Assembly (NCBI GenBank): GCA_001782085.1
Contig: MFNM01000013.1
Location: 1 to 35,892 of the forward strand
Direction: 5' to 3'
From: Candidatus Levybacteria bacterium RIFCSPHIGHO2_01_FULL_37_33
Lineage (GTDB): Bacteria > Patescibacteriota > Microgenomatia > Levybacterales > UBA12049
DNA length: 35,892 nucleotides
How positions within the stretch are numbered: the stretch's first letter is position 1; the number at the start of each line of letters is the position of its first letter. Positions 1 to 8,811 of the stretch are shown here, piece by piece. The notes beneath the pieces are model-generated. The model was not told the DNA's origin, searched no databases, and saw only the letters and a program-made list of their open reading frames with translations. The position numbers and the translations under genes are program-made.

Positions 1-1
1 A

Positions 2-2242
2 AAAGTCAGCGTTTTAGGGAAACACAGCGAATATTTTGAAAATTCAATCGAACAAGCCTCCTTGGACGAGTTATTAGATGCTTTAGACAAAGCAATTTCA
101 ACTGCAGAACAGTCGCTGCCTGAAAATATAGAAACAGTAAGAACTATTTTTGGCGTTAAAGGGGCTTGGGTAGAAGACAACAAAATAAAAAAAGAGTATC
201 TTATAAAGCTTAAAAAAATAAGCGATGGGTTGGGGCTTGTCCCAATAGGTTTTTTGGTTGTTTTTGAGGCAATTGCACATCTTCTTCAAAAGGAAGAAGG
301 CGCTCCTGTTACGACAATCTTGGTTGAAGCAGGAGAGAAATATATTTCCGTAGCAAACATTAGGGCAGGAAGAATTGTAGAATCAAAAACTTCGGAGATT
401 CTTGAATCCCCCGCTCAAACAGTCGATAACCTTTTAAAACGTTTTTCTTCTTCTGAAATTTTGCCGGCCAGAATTATTATCTTCAATGGTGATGAGGATG
501 AAGGCCAGGAATTTATAAATCACAGGTGGAGCAAGAGCTTGCCTTTTCTTCATTTACCCCAGGTAACTGCTCTTCCACAGGATTTTGACGGGCGGGCTGT
601 TTTATTTGGAGCGGCCCAGCAGATGGGTTTTGATGTTTTGGAAAGTGAGATTTCGCAAGAAATGCCTGCCCACAATGCTAGCGTTAGCGTAGCTGGCGGG
701 GAAGAAAAGGAAGAAACTGCAGAGAGTCTGTCTGCTCGCCTCGATTCGGCGAAGCGGGTCGGCAGGAAGGAAACGGATGAAGGATTTGAGGATGAAGCAG
801 TAACAGGCAAGGTTAAAAAAATTCCGGATAATTCTTCGATGGAGTATTTTGGTTTTGTAGAAGATAAAGATATATTAAAAGAACCCGCGCCAAAAAAAAC
901 GCCGTTTGAGAGCATCGATCAAGATTTGGAGAAGAAGATTGAGGAAGTACCGGAAGAGCTTATGATGGAAGAGGGAGAAAAGAAACAAGCTCTGATGAGT
1001 GCGGCGATGATTTTTGCAGGTCTAAAAAGTGTATCCGAAAAATTGGCCGATATTGCAAAAAAAATGCCTCTTAAAAAGATTCTTACGGGAATTCCTTTTA
1101 TTCCCAGAGGTGGAAAAGCGATTCTTATTCCGGCCGGAATAATTGTTCTTTTTGTAATCCTTATTGTTTTCTACTTTTTTGTAAATAAAGCAACCATAGT
1201 TTTAAGTATTGACGGCAAAAGGACAGATAAAACTCAAAATATCACTTTTTCAAAAAATCCTACGGATCCTTCCAGAAGTATTATTCAGGCAGAATTTATT
1301 TCCGTATCAGAAGACGGAAGTGTCTCAACCCAGTCAACCGGTAAAAAGGAAGTTGGAGATAGGGCAAGAGGAACAGTAACTATATTTAATAATGACTCTT
1401 CTCCTAAAACACTGTCTTCGGGAACGACCATTACATCTTCAAACGGTCTTGATTTTACGCTGGATAAAAGCGTGACGGTTTCTTCCGCATCGGGAGATAT
1501 TTTTTCGGGAACCACTCCCGGAAAAGCAAACGTAAATGTTACTTCCAGCAAAATCGGACAGGAATATAATTTGCCATCGAATACAAAGCTTACAATTGGC
1601 GGCGCAAACTCTTCAACGGCGGCAAAAAACGACAATGCCTTTTCCGGAGGAACTAAAAAAGAAGTTACCGTTGTGTCAAAAGACGATATAGCAAAACTTC
1701 TTGAAGATCTTCCTAGGAATTTAGAAGGAAAAGCAAGAAACGATCTTTCTAAAAAGGTCTCGGATGATAAGGTTTTGCTCCCCGTATTTATAAGTGCAAC
1801 CGTTAGTAAAAAACATTTTGACAAGAATACAAACGATGAAGCAAAACAAGTTACCCTTAAAGGATCTGTTAATTTTGAAGGCATTGCTTATAAAAAAAAT
1901 GATGCTACTAATTTTGCAAACGAGCTTTTGAAAACAAGTATCTCGGGTGATCTTACTGTTGATCCGAATAATATAAAAGTGCAAGTTAAAGACATAAAAG
2001 AAACTAAAGGTGAGGTAAACGCAAATATAACTATAGCTGGAAGTCTTGTTCCGAAAATCGATGAAGGAAAATTTTCAAAGGAAGTTTCCGGAAAATCTTT
2101 TTCGGATGCAGAGGAAATTTTTAAAAAAATTCCTCAGATTTCGGACGTTGAGATAAAACTTTCTTTTAATATTCCGTTTTTCCCAAAGCGGCTTCCCTTC
2201 TCTTCTAAAAACGTAAAGATTACAACAAGAATAAATGGGTAA
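2..2242 (+). CDS. PilM/FtsA-like (degenerate actin fold) N-terminus, one TM helix, baseplate J/gp47-like C-terminal region; 5'-truncated by window edge
   Basis: Frame is open to the left edge (KVSVLGKHSEYFENSIEQAS precedes the listed TTG start). Hydrophobic helix AILIPAGIIVLFVILIVFYFFV. The C-terminal part (ARGTVTIFNND..LSSGTTITSSNGLDFTLD..GKANVNVTSSKIGQEYNLPSNTKLTI) resembles baseplate-J-like proteins. Confidence 0.7.
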   Translation, partial: KVSVLGKHSEYFENSIEQASLDELLDALDKAISTAEQSLPENIETVRTIFGVKGAWVEDNKIKKEYLIKLKKISDGLGLVPIGFLVVFEAIAHLLQKEEGAPVTTILVEAGEKYISVANIRAGRIVESKTSEILESPAQTVDNLLKRFSSSEILPARIIIFNGDEDEGQEFINHRWSKSLPFLHLPQVTALPQDFDGRAVLFGAAQQMGFDVLESEISQEMPAHNASVSVAGGEEKEETAESLSARLDSAKRVGRKETDEGFEDEAVTGKVKKIPDNSSMEYFGFVEDKDILKEPAPKKTPFESIDQDLEKKIEEVPEELMMEEGEKKQALMSAAMIFAGLKSVSEKLADIAKKMPLKKILTGIPFIPRGGKAILIPAGIIVLFVILIVFYFFVNKATIVLSIDGKRTDKTQNITFSKNPTDPSRSIIQAEFISVSEDGSVSTQSTGKKEVGDRARGTVTIFNNDSSPKTLSSGTTITSSNGLDFTLDKSVTVSSASGDIFSGTTPGKANVNVTSSKIGQEYNLPSNTKLTIGGANSSTAAKNDNAFSGGTKKEVTVVSKDDIAKLLEDLPRNLEGKARNDLSKKVSDDKVLLPVFISATVSKKHFDKNTNDEAKQVTLKGSVNFEGIAYKKNDATNFANELLKTSISGDLTVDPNNIKVQVKDIKETKGEVNANITIAGSLVPKIDEGKFSKEVSGKSFSDAEEIFKKIPQISDVEIKLSFNIPFFPKRLPFSSKNVKITTRING

Positions 2243-2966
2243 ATATTATTATAAAAAGGCGGACAAGTTTTCCAGAAAAAAAATCTTACGCCTCTTAAGT
2301 CTTTTAATCCTTTTTATGGGGATTGCTGTTGTTTTTTATATTTTCTATCCTCTTGTTTCCTGGCAGATTTATTTCGCACCCGCTCTTGCATCATCTAAGA
2401 TACAGGCTCCCATCCCAAAATCAATGGTTATTAATCCGTCTACTATTGGGAGTTTAATCTCTCAAGCAGGTAATTCACTCTCGGGAGTAGACTATACAAA
2501 TGCCAAAAATTGGTTTCCGGGATTTAATCCTGCCACAGCCGAACAGCCAAAAATTCCATCTTATACGATTTCAATTCCAAAGCTTAAAATCAACAGTGCT
2601 ACAGTGTCAACACGCGATAATAACCTGGCAATTCACCTTGTTAATTATCAAAATACCGCTATTCCGCCGGATAACGGAACTGCTGTAATTTTTGGACATT
2701 CAACCCTCCCTCAGCTTTTCAATCCAAACGATTATAAGACTATTTTTGCTACTGCATATCAGCTAAGGATGGGGGATGAAATATATGCAAATGTAAACGG
2801 AGTTTCTTATAAATATAAGATTTTTAACATAAGCATAGTTGAGCCTTCCGACATATCTATTTTTGAACAAGACTACAGCAATTCGTATCTAACGCTTGTT
2901 ACCTGTACCCCTCCCGGAACAACTTGGAAAAGGCTGATTATAAAAGCAAAACTTGAAAAAATTTAA
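2235..2966 (+). CDS. Sortase family transpeptidase
   Basis: N-terminal TM; catalytic H in IFGHSTLPQLF, catalytic C in TLVTCTPPG, R in TWKRLII. Overlaps the upstream gene by 8 nt. Confidence 0.88.
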   Translation: MGKYYYKKADKFSRKKILRLLSLLILFMGIAVVFYIFYPLVSWQIYFAPALASSKIQAPIPKSMVINPSTIGSLISQAGNSLSGVDYTNAKNWFPGFNPATAEQPKIPSYTISIPKLKINSATVSTRDNNLAIHLVNYQNTAIPPDNGTAVIFGHSTLPQLFNPNDYKTIFATAYQLRMGDEIYANVNGVSYKYKIFNISIVEPSDISIFEQDYSNSYLTLVTCTPPGTTWKRLIIKAKLEKI

Positions 2967-3115
2967 TGAAAGAAGAAAATAAGTTTAAAACTATTTTAAT
3001 TAAAATTTGGCCGGCGATTTATAGAATAATAAATACTATACTTTATTTTTTTCTCTCTCTTATTAAATCCATTATCAAAATAGCAATCGACCAGATAAAA
3101 GGCGGGCGTGTATGA
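2966..3115 (+). CDS. 49-aa membrane microprotein (MKEENKFKTILIKIWPAIYRIINTILYFFLSLIKSIIKIAIDQIKGGRV)
   Basis: Absent from the ORF track because it is under 60 aa. Starts in a TAATG overlap with the sortase stop and ends in an ATGA overlap with the phosphorylase start. One amphipathic/hydrophobic helix. Confidence 0.65.
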   Translation: MKEENKFKTILIKIWPAIYRIINTILYFFLSLIKSIIKIAIDQIKGGRV

Positions 3116-4413
3116 AGCAAAATATTTTTAAAAGCGAAGAAGAAGAACTTGCAATAGCGCTTGAGGCAATTCAGAAAAAACTTGTCGGCAAGACTCTCAC
3201 AGATAGAGAGATTTATTCTATAATGGATGAAATTGCAAGAAATAGACTTGGAGAAGTGTTAACTACCTATTTTGCTGCTTCCGGATATTCAAAAGGATTT
3301 ACAAATAAAGAACTTTATTACTTAACTCGCGCAATGGTAGATACAGGAGATCATCTTGAGTTTTCCGGAATTGTTGCCGACAAACATTCAATTGGGGGAG
3401 TTCCGGGAACAAGAACGACTTTAATAGTCGTGCCGATAGTAGCAGCCGCGGGTTTTACTATTCCAAAAAGTTCGTCCCGAGCAATAACTACGCCCGATGG
3501 AACAGCCGATGATATGGAAGTACTGGCTCCGGTAGTTTTAAGTAAGGATAAGATTTATAAAATTGTTAAGAAAACAAACGGTTGTATTGTTTGGGGAGGA
3601 AGTTTTGGCATTGCTCCTGCAGATGACATAATTATAAATATAGAAAAACCCCTTCTTTTTGAAAGCTATGATAAAATCTTGGTTTCTATAATGGCCAAAA
3701 AAGTTGCTTTTTCCTCAAATCATGTTGTTATTGATCTACCATATGGAAAGATGGTAAAAGTCCATAGAGTAAAAGATGCAGAGATTTTAAAAGAAAAATT
3801 TGAGTATCTTGCGCGAAAGTTTAAAATACGAATAAAAGTTTTAATTCATAAAACGGATGAACCGGCGGGAAGAGGAATTGGTCCTATTTTGGAAACTCGA
3901 GAGGCATTAAGAGTTCTTCAGCAAAAACCAAACAGACCTTTGGATCTTGAGCAAAGGAGTCTTAATATTGCAACCGAACTCTTAAAACTTTGTCTTAAAG
4001 ACTCAGATAAAGAACTTAAAGAAATTGTAAAAGAAAATTATGGAAATTGTTCTAATTGGGCAAAAAAGATTTTAAAAGATGGTGAGGCTTTTTTAAAAAT
4101 GCAGGAAATAATAAAAGAACAGGGCGGAAACCCAAATATAGACAGTGAGGACTTAAAACCCGGGGAAATTTCGATTAGAATAAAATCAACAAAAAACGGA
4201 GTTGTAAAAAGAATAAATAGCAAGAACATTACTATGGTCGGAAGACTATTGGGCGCTCCAAAACAAAAAGGCTCAGGAATTTACTTAAACAAGAAAATTG
4301 GCGAAAAAGTTGCGAAAAATGATACAATCTGTACGTTATACAGCGAAAGTATGTATAATCTTAAAAATGGAAAAAGTGCACAAACACGCTTTCCAATAAT
4401 AAGCGTAGTATGA
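3112..4413 (+). CDS. AMP phosphorylase / thymidine phosphorylase family, archaeal-type signature, no N-terminal extension domain
   Basis: DKHSIGGVPGTRTTLIVVPIVAAAGFTIPKSSSRAITTPDGTADDMEVLAPV, CIVWGGSFGIAPADDIII. Confidence 0.85.
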   Translation: MKQNIFKSEEEELAIALEAIQKKLVGKTLTDREIYSIMDEIARNRLGEVLTTYFAASGYSKGFTNKELYYLTRAMVDTGDHLEFSGIVADKHSIGGVPGTRTTLIVVPIVAAAGFTIPKSSSRAITTPDGTADDMEVLAPVVLSKDKIYKIVKKTNGCIVWGGSFGIAPADDIIINIEKPLLFESYDKILVSIMAKKVAFSSNHVVIDLPYGKMVKVHRVKDAEILKEKFEYLARKFKIRIKVLIHKTDEPAGRGIGPILETREALRVLQQKPNRPLDLEQRSLNIATELLKLCLKDSDKELKEIVKENYGNCSNWAKKILKDGEAFLKMQEIIKEQGGNPNIDSEDLKPGEISIRIKSTKNGVVKRINSKNITMVGRLLGAPKQKGSGIYLNKKIGEKVAKNDTICTLYSESMYNLKNGKSAQTRFPIISVV

Positions 4414-5366
4414 AAAGATCTATTATTTTTTTAGCAGTATTGCTTTTGTCTGTCGGTGTAGCTGTTCTGTGGTGGAAAAATGGCGGCAGAGCACAGAATC
4501 CAGCAGATAAGAATTCTCAAATTTTCGTAGTTGCAAGAGGAGATGGAGTAAGAGAAATTGCAAACAATCTTAAGATAAAAGGACTAATCAAAGACCCTGT
4601 GATTTTTTTTCTTCAAACAAAAAGACTAGGACTTGATAGGGATTTGGAAGCAGGAGATTTTAGATTAAGTCCCTCAATGAGTCTCTATGACATAATACAA
4701 AATTTAACTCACGGAACTTTGGATATCTGGGTGACAATTCCCGAAGGAATAAGAGCGGAAGAAATTGCAAGTATTCTTAAAAGGGATATTCCATCATACA
4801 AACCCGACTGGAGAGAAACTCTTGCAACAAGGGAAGGCTATCTATTTCCCGATACTTATCTTATTCCAAGAGACGCCGATTTAAATTTGGTAATGTCTCT
4901 TCTTACTAATAATTTTGCCAATAAATACAATGGAGTTAATGCAGAAAAAACAGGACTCTCCCAAAAAGAGATAGTAACGATCGCATCATTGGTTGAGAGG
5001 GAAGCAAAGTTTGCACAGGACCGGCCTTTAGTTGCAAGCGTAATACTTAACAGACTCGACTTGGGCATGAAGCTGGATATTGACGCAACTGTCCAATACG
5101 CATTGGGGTATGCGCCGGATGAAAAAAGATGGTGGAAGAAAGATTTAACAATTGATGATCTTAACATTAAATCTCCTTACAATACTTATAAAAATCCCGG
5201 TTTGCCTCCTTCGCCTATTTCAAATCCCGGACTTTCCTCTATTATGGCAGTTATAAATCCTTCAAAAACTAATTATTTATTTTATATTTCCGATAAATCC
5301 GGCCATTTGCATTTTGCAAAAACAATTGAAGAGCATAACGCAAATATACAAAAATACGGACTTTAG
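4410..5366 (+). CDS. mltG: Endolytic transglycosylase MltG (YceG-like)
   Basis: N-terminal TM; EGYLFPDTYLI, IASLVEREAK, VASVILNRL, DATVQYALG, SPYNTYKNPGLPPSPISNPG. Confidence 0.92.
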   Translation: MKRSIIFLAVLLLSVGVAVLWWKNGGRAQNPADKNSQIFVVARGDGVREIANNLKIKGLIKDPVIFFLQTKRLGLDRDLEAGDFRLSPSMSLYDIIQNLTHGTLDIWVTIPEGIRAEEIASILKRDIPSYKPDWRETLATREGYLFPDTYLIPRDADLNLVMSLLTNNFANKYNGVNAEKTGLSQKEIVTIASLVEREAKFAQDRPLVASVILNRLDLGMKLDIDATVQYALGYAPDEKRWWKKDLTIDDLNIKSPYNTYKNPGLPPSPISNPGLSSIMAVINPSKTNYLFYISDKSGHLHFAKTIEEHNANIQKYGL

Positions 5367-5690
5367 TTATCTTGGAGCTTTTCTAAAGAATCTCTTTTGG
5401 GGCGGTTTTACTTCTTCCCCGGATTCTTTTGATTGCGAATTTTTTGAAACTCCGTTGCCCTTAAGCTGTGGTTCTTTTGGAGCTCCTGTCTCTTCTTCCG
5501 TTTCTTCCCCTAAGTCTTCCGTGTCTATTTGGGCTTCCAAAATTTCCGAAAGGCCCTCAACACCCTCTTCGGTAATCATCTTTAAAATTTTCTTTCCCTT
5601 TTTTGTCGAAAGCAAAAAAACTAATCCTCCGCCTAAGATTGCACCCCATAATAATCCGTCAAAAAATTTGTTTCCGTGATTGTTATTCAT
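5367..5690 (-). CDS. YtxH-like small membrane protein
   Basis: Preferred start MNNNHGNKFFDGLLWGAILGGGLVFLLSTKKGKKIL is internal to the ORF listed as 5367..5765. Acidic C-terminal tail. Confidence 0.6.
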   Translation of the reverse strand: MNNNHGNKFFDGLLWGAILGGGLVFLLSTKKGKKILKMITEEGVEGLSEILEAQIDTEDLGEETEEETGAPKEPQLKGNGVSKNSQSKESGEEVKPPQKRFFRKAPR

Positions 5691-5958
5691 TTTGTTCCTC
5701 TCTTTTTGATTTTCTTTTTCTAAAAAGCTGGGCAATTGCAGAACCGGTTTTAATTCCTGTTGCAAGACTTGAAAGATTTGAGATCGGACCCGATACGCTT
5801 TCTGTTATAACACCCGTATCATCCAAAACCTTATTTGCCTTATCGATAGTTTGTCTTAACCCTCTGAGAATAAAAAACACCTGAACGCCCAAAACCAAAA
5901 GGAGTATGGTCAAGACTATTATTACCAAAAACAATGCTGTCTGGGCAGGATCTATCAT
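5683..5958 (-). CDS. Small membrane protein, single N-terminal TM (DUF948-like)
   Basis: TALFLVIIVLTILLLVLGVQVFFILRGLRQTIDKANKVLDD. 8-nt overlap with the downstream YtxH-like gene. Confidence 0.55.
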   Translation of the reverse strand: MIDPAQTALFLVIIVLTILLLVLGVQVFFILRGLRQTIDKANKVLDDTGVITESVSGPISNLSSLATGIKTGSAIAQLFRKRKSKREEQNE

Positions 5959-6034
5959 GCTTAATTAAAGATAGCATTGGGAAGGTTCTGTGTCAATTGG
6001 AACTTAATGTAACAAACTCCGATTTAATCGACCG

Positions 6035-6667
6035 CTATTTTATCACAACGTGGCGCTCTATTGTGGTTTGTTTTCCGAATCGGTTAACTGCCCTCACGGT
6101 TATTGTAGTTTTTCCGGGAAATCCAGAAATTTCTTTTCTAAAAGTTCCGTCTTGATTTACCGAAACCGGCTCATCATTAACTGTGATAGTTGAATTGGGA
6201 TCTGTCTTTCCAAAAACCAAAATCGTAGAGGATGATAAAACTTCCATCTCCGTGGGGCCGGAGAGATGGATAGGCGGGCTTATAAAAGCATAGCGATACT
6301 GAAAAATCAAAAATCCCAAGAGCAATATAAAAAGAAGTACTACCAAAATTGCAGCCTGTTTTATCTTAAATCTTTTAAGCGGCATTTCTTTTTGCCCTAC
6401 CAATCCCTCGGGCAAGACTTTATAAACTTTTTTCCCGTCAAACTCACGTCTGAAGAGCGCTAATATTTCCTCTTCCTCAAAATCTAAAAATTTTGCGTAG
6501 TTTCTGACAAACCCCTGAGCATAGGAGGAAGAAGGAAGTTTCCCGTACTCCCCTTTTTCTATTGCTTGTAAAAATTCAACCCTAATTTTGGTTGCGTTTG
6601 AAACTTCCGAAAGAGAAAGTCCGCGATTTTGGCGCTCATCTTTAAGCTTTTGCCCGGCTCGTATCAT
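6035..6667 (-). CDS. RodZ-like HTH membrane protein
   Basis: N-terminal HTH (GQKLKDERQNRGLSLSEVSNATKIRVEFLQAIEKGEYGKLPSSSYAQGFVRNYAKFL), TM helix, C-terminal Ig/glucodextranase-like beta domain. Confidence 0.8.
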   Translation of the reverse strand: MIRAGQKLKDERQNRGLSLSEVSNATKIRVEFLQAIEKGEYGKLPSSSYAQGFVRNYAKFLDFEEEEILALFRREFDGKKVYKVLPEGLVGQKEMPLKRFKIKQAAILVVLLFILLLGFLIFQYRYAFISPPIHLSGPTEMEVLSSSTILVFGKTDPNSTITVNDEPVSVNQDGTFRKEISGFPGKTTITVRAVNRFGKQTTIERHVVIK

Positions 6668-6672
6668 TGTTG

Positions 6673-8793
6673 TTACTGATTGAGACTGTTGATAATCTCA
6701 TCGGCATTTCTAATAAGAACGTCCCGCGGCTTTGAACCTTCCGCATGCCCTACAATTCCTGCTTCCTGCAGCTGATCCAAAATTCGGGCAGCTCTTGAAT
6801 AACCTACTGAAAGTCTTCTTTGAAGAAGAGATGCCGAGGCCCTGTCGTGCTGGCAAACCGTTCTTATTGCCTCCTCAAAAAGCGGATCTCTTCCGTTCGT
6901 ACCGTACGGTGCCGATCCCTTTCTTGTAACAAGGGGTGTCTGCGTGACCTCTTCCGTATATTCAACGGGCGGTCCTTTTTCTTTAAGGAAGTCAACAAGT
7001 TTTTTAACTTCCTTATCCGAAATAAATGCTCCCTGGATACGAGTAGGTTTTGCCTGATCGGGCGGAATATAAAGCATGTCTCCTCTACCCAAAAGTTTTT
7101 CAGCACCGGGTGTATCGATGATAACACGGGAATCAACCATAGAAGAAACATTAAAAGCAATTCTGCAGGGAATATTTGCTTTAATAAGTCCTGTTATAAC
7201 ATCAACCGACGGCCTTTGGGTTGAAACAACTAAATGAATTCCCGTCGCGCGCGCCATTTGGGCAAGCCGGGCAATTGCATCCTCAACTTCAACCGGCGCA
7301 AAAGCCATAAGATCGGCAAGTTCATCTACAAAAATAACAATATATGGGAGTGACTGAAATCCGGCCAGCTCATTATAGGAATCGATATTCCGAACTGCGC
7401 TTTCTGCAAATTTTTTATAACGTCTGTCCATTTCATCCATTGCCCACTTTAAAGACGCCAAAATTTTTTCAACCTCTACAATAACCGGGGTCATAAGATG
7501 AGGAATTCCGTTGTAACCGGCAAGCTCGACTCTTTTTGGATCTATAAGGATAAGTCTTACCTCAGAAGGCGCGGCTCTGAAAAGAAGAGACGAAATAAAA
7601 GAATTGATAAGAACAGATTTTCCAGACCCTGTTGTTCCCGCAATAAGCACATGAGGCATTTTTGCAATATCTGCAACAACAGGATTGCCGGAAACATCAA
7701 GACCCAAGGATACGGTAAGTTTGGATTTATTTTTTCGCATTATGTCTGACTCAAGCATTGTCTTTAAGGTCACAACCTCAAGACTTCTATTTGGTATTTC
7801 GATACCGATTAAATTTCGCCCGGGAATTGGCGCTTCTATTCTTATCTGCCCTGTTGGTGCTTCTGTTGCCAAGGCAAGATCATTTGCCAAAGAAGTAATT
7901 TTAGATACTTTAGTTCCCAATGCAATCTCCAAAGCATACTGCGTTACCGCAGGCCCAAGATTAACTTCAACAACTTTGGCTCCAATGCTAAAACTCTGAA
8001 GAGTGCTTTCGATAGTTGAGGCAACTCTTTTTATGTCTCCTCTTTCCGCTTTTTGAGAAGATGAATCCGATAAAAGAGAAAAGGGCGGATATTCCCAAAC
8101 CAGACCTTGCGCCAAGGGATTACTTACCAACTTATCCGAAAGAAGCGGAGAGTCTTTTTTAATAACAGGAGATGAAACCGTCATCTCTTTATTGGAAAGA
8201 CCGGAGAAATCTCTTATTCCGCCTTTTATTGTTAACTGCCTGTCCTTGCCTCCCGCAGGTTTATTTTTAAAGAATGAGAAAAGTTTTGAGGGAAAAAGTC
8301 TTTTGATAACTTCTATTACAAAACCTACAGCGCTGATCAGTTCGTCTATTGAGGTATCAAAAAATACTATTATTCCTACAAAAATACCGGCAAAATAAAC
8401 TAAATTTGCCCCTACTTCCGTTAATACATCTGCTAAGACCGAAAAAAGATATTCTCCCACTGCCCCGCCCTTCAACAATGCATCCAAGGACATAAAAAGA
8501 AGAAGAAAACCAATAGAAACATTTGGACGCGAAAGAAAAAACTTAAGCCTTAAAAAGAAAAATCCTAAGAGAATCAAAGTAAGCGGGAAAAGTATAGAAA
8601 TTGAACCAAAGTATTTTTCCAAAAGGGTCGTTATGAAAATAAAAGAAGGCTGGCTTTTGGAAAAAGCTAAAAGAGAGATTACTCCTGCAATAAGAAGTCC
8701 AAAAGAAAAAATTGAATAAATTGTAGTTTTTTTAAGTTTTAATTTAAACTTTTGTCTTCTGTAATGTCTTCTGTACTGTTTTCTTCTTGCCAT
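6673..8793 (-). CDS. ftsK: DNA translocase FtsK/SpoIIIE
   Basis: N-terminal TM helices, Walker A AGTTGSGKSV, Walker B LILIDPKRVEL, C-terminal winged-helix gamma domain. Confidence 0.95.
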   Translation of the reverse strand: MARRKQYRRHYRRQKFKLKLKKTTIYSIFSFGLLIAGVISLLAFSKSQPSFIFITTLLEKYFGSISILFPLTLILLGFFFLRLKFFLSRPNVSIGFLLLFMSLDALLKGGAVGEYLFSVLADVLTEVGANLVYFAGIFVGIIVFFDTSIDELISAVGFVIEVIKRLFPSKLFSFFKNKPAGGKDRQLTIKGGIRDFSGLSNKEMTVSSPVIKKDSPLLSDKLVSNPLAQGLVWEYPPFSLLSDSSSQKAERGDIKRVASTIESTLQSFSIGAKVVEVNLGPAVTQYALEIALGTKVSKITSLANDLALATEAPTGQIRIEAPIPGRNLIGIEIPNRSLEVVTLKTMLESDIMRKNKSKLTVSLGLDVSGNPVVADIAKMPHVLIAGTTGSGKSVLINSFISSLLFRAAPSEVRLILIDPKRVELAGYNGIPHLMTPVIVEVEKILASLKWAMDEMDRRYKKFAESAVRNIDSYNELAGFQSLPYIVIFVDELADLMAFAPVEVEDAIARLAQMARATGIHLVVSTQRPSVDVITGLIKANIPCRIAFNVSSMVDSRVIIDTPGAEKLLGRGDMLYIPPDQAKPTRIQGAFISDKEVKKLVDFLKEKGPPVEYTEEVTQTPLVTRKGSAPYGTNGRDPLFEEAIRTVCQHDRASASLLQRRLSVGYSRAARILDQLQEAGIVGHAEGSKPRDVLIRNADEIINSLNQ

Positions 8794-8811
8794 TTTATCT
8801 ATTATATACCC

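Noticed and set aside
1285-1884. 199-aa minus-strand ORF opposite the baseplate-J-like gene
   Set aside because: Shadow ORF: low-complexity Ser/Phe-rich translation opposite a clearly coding frame with no recognisable domain.
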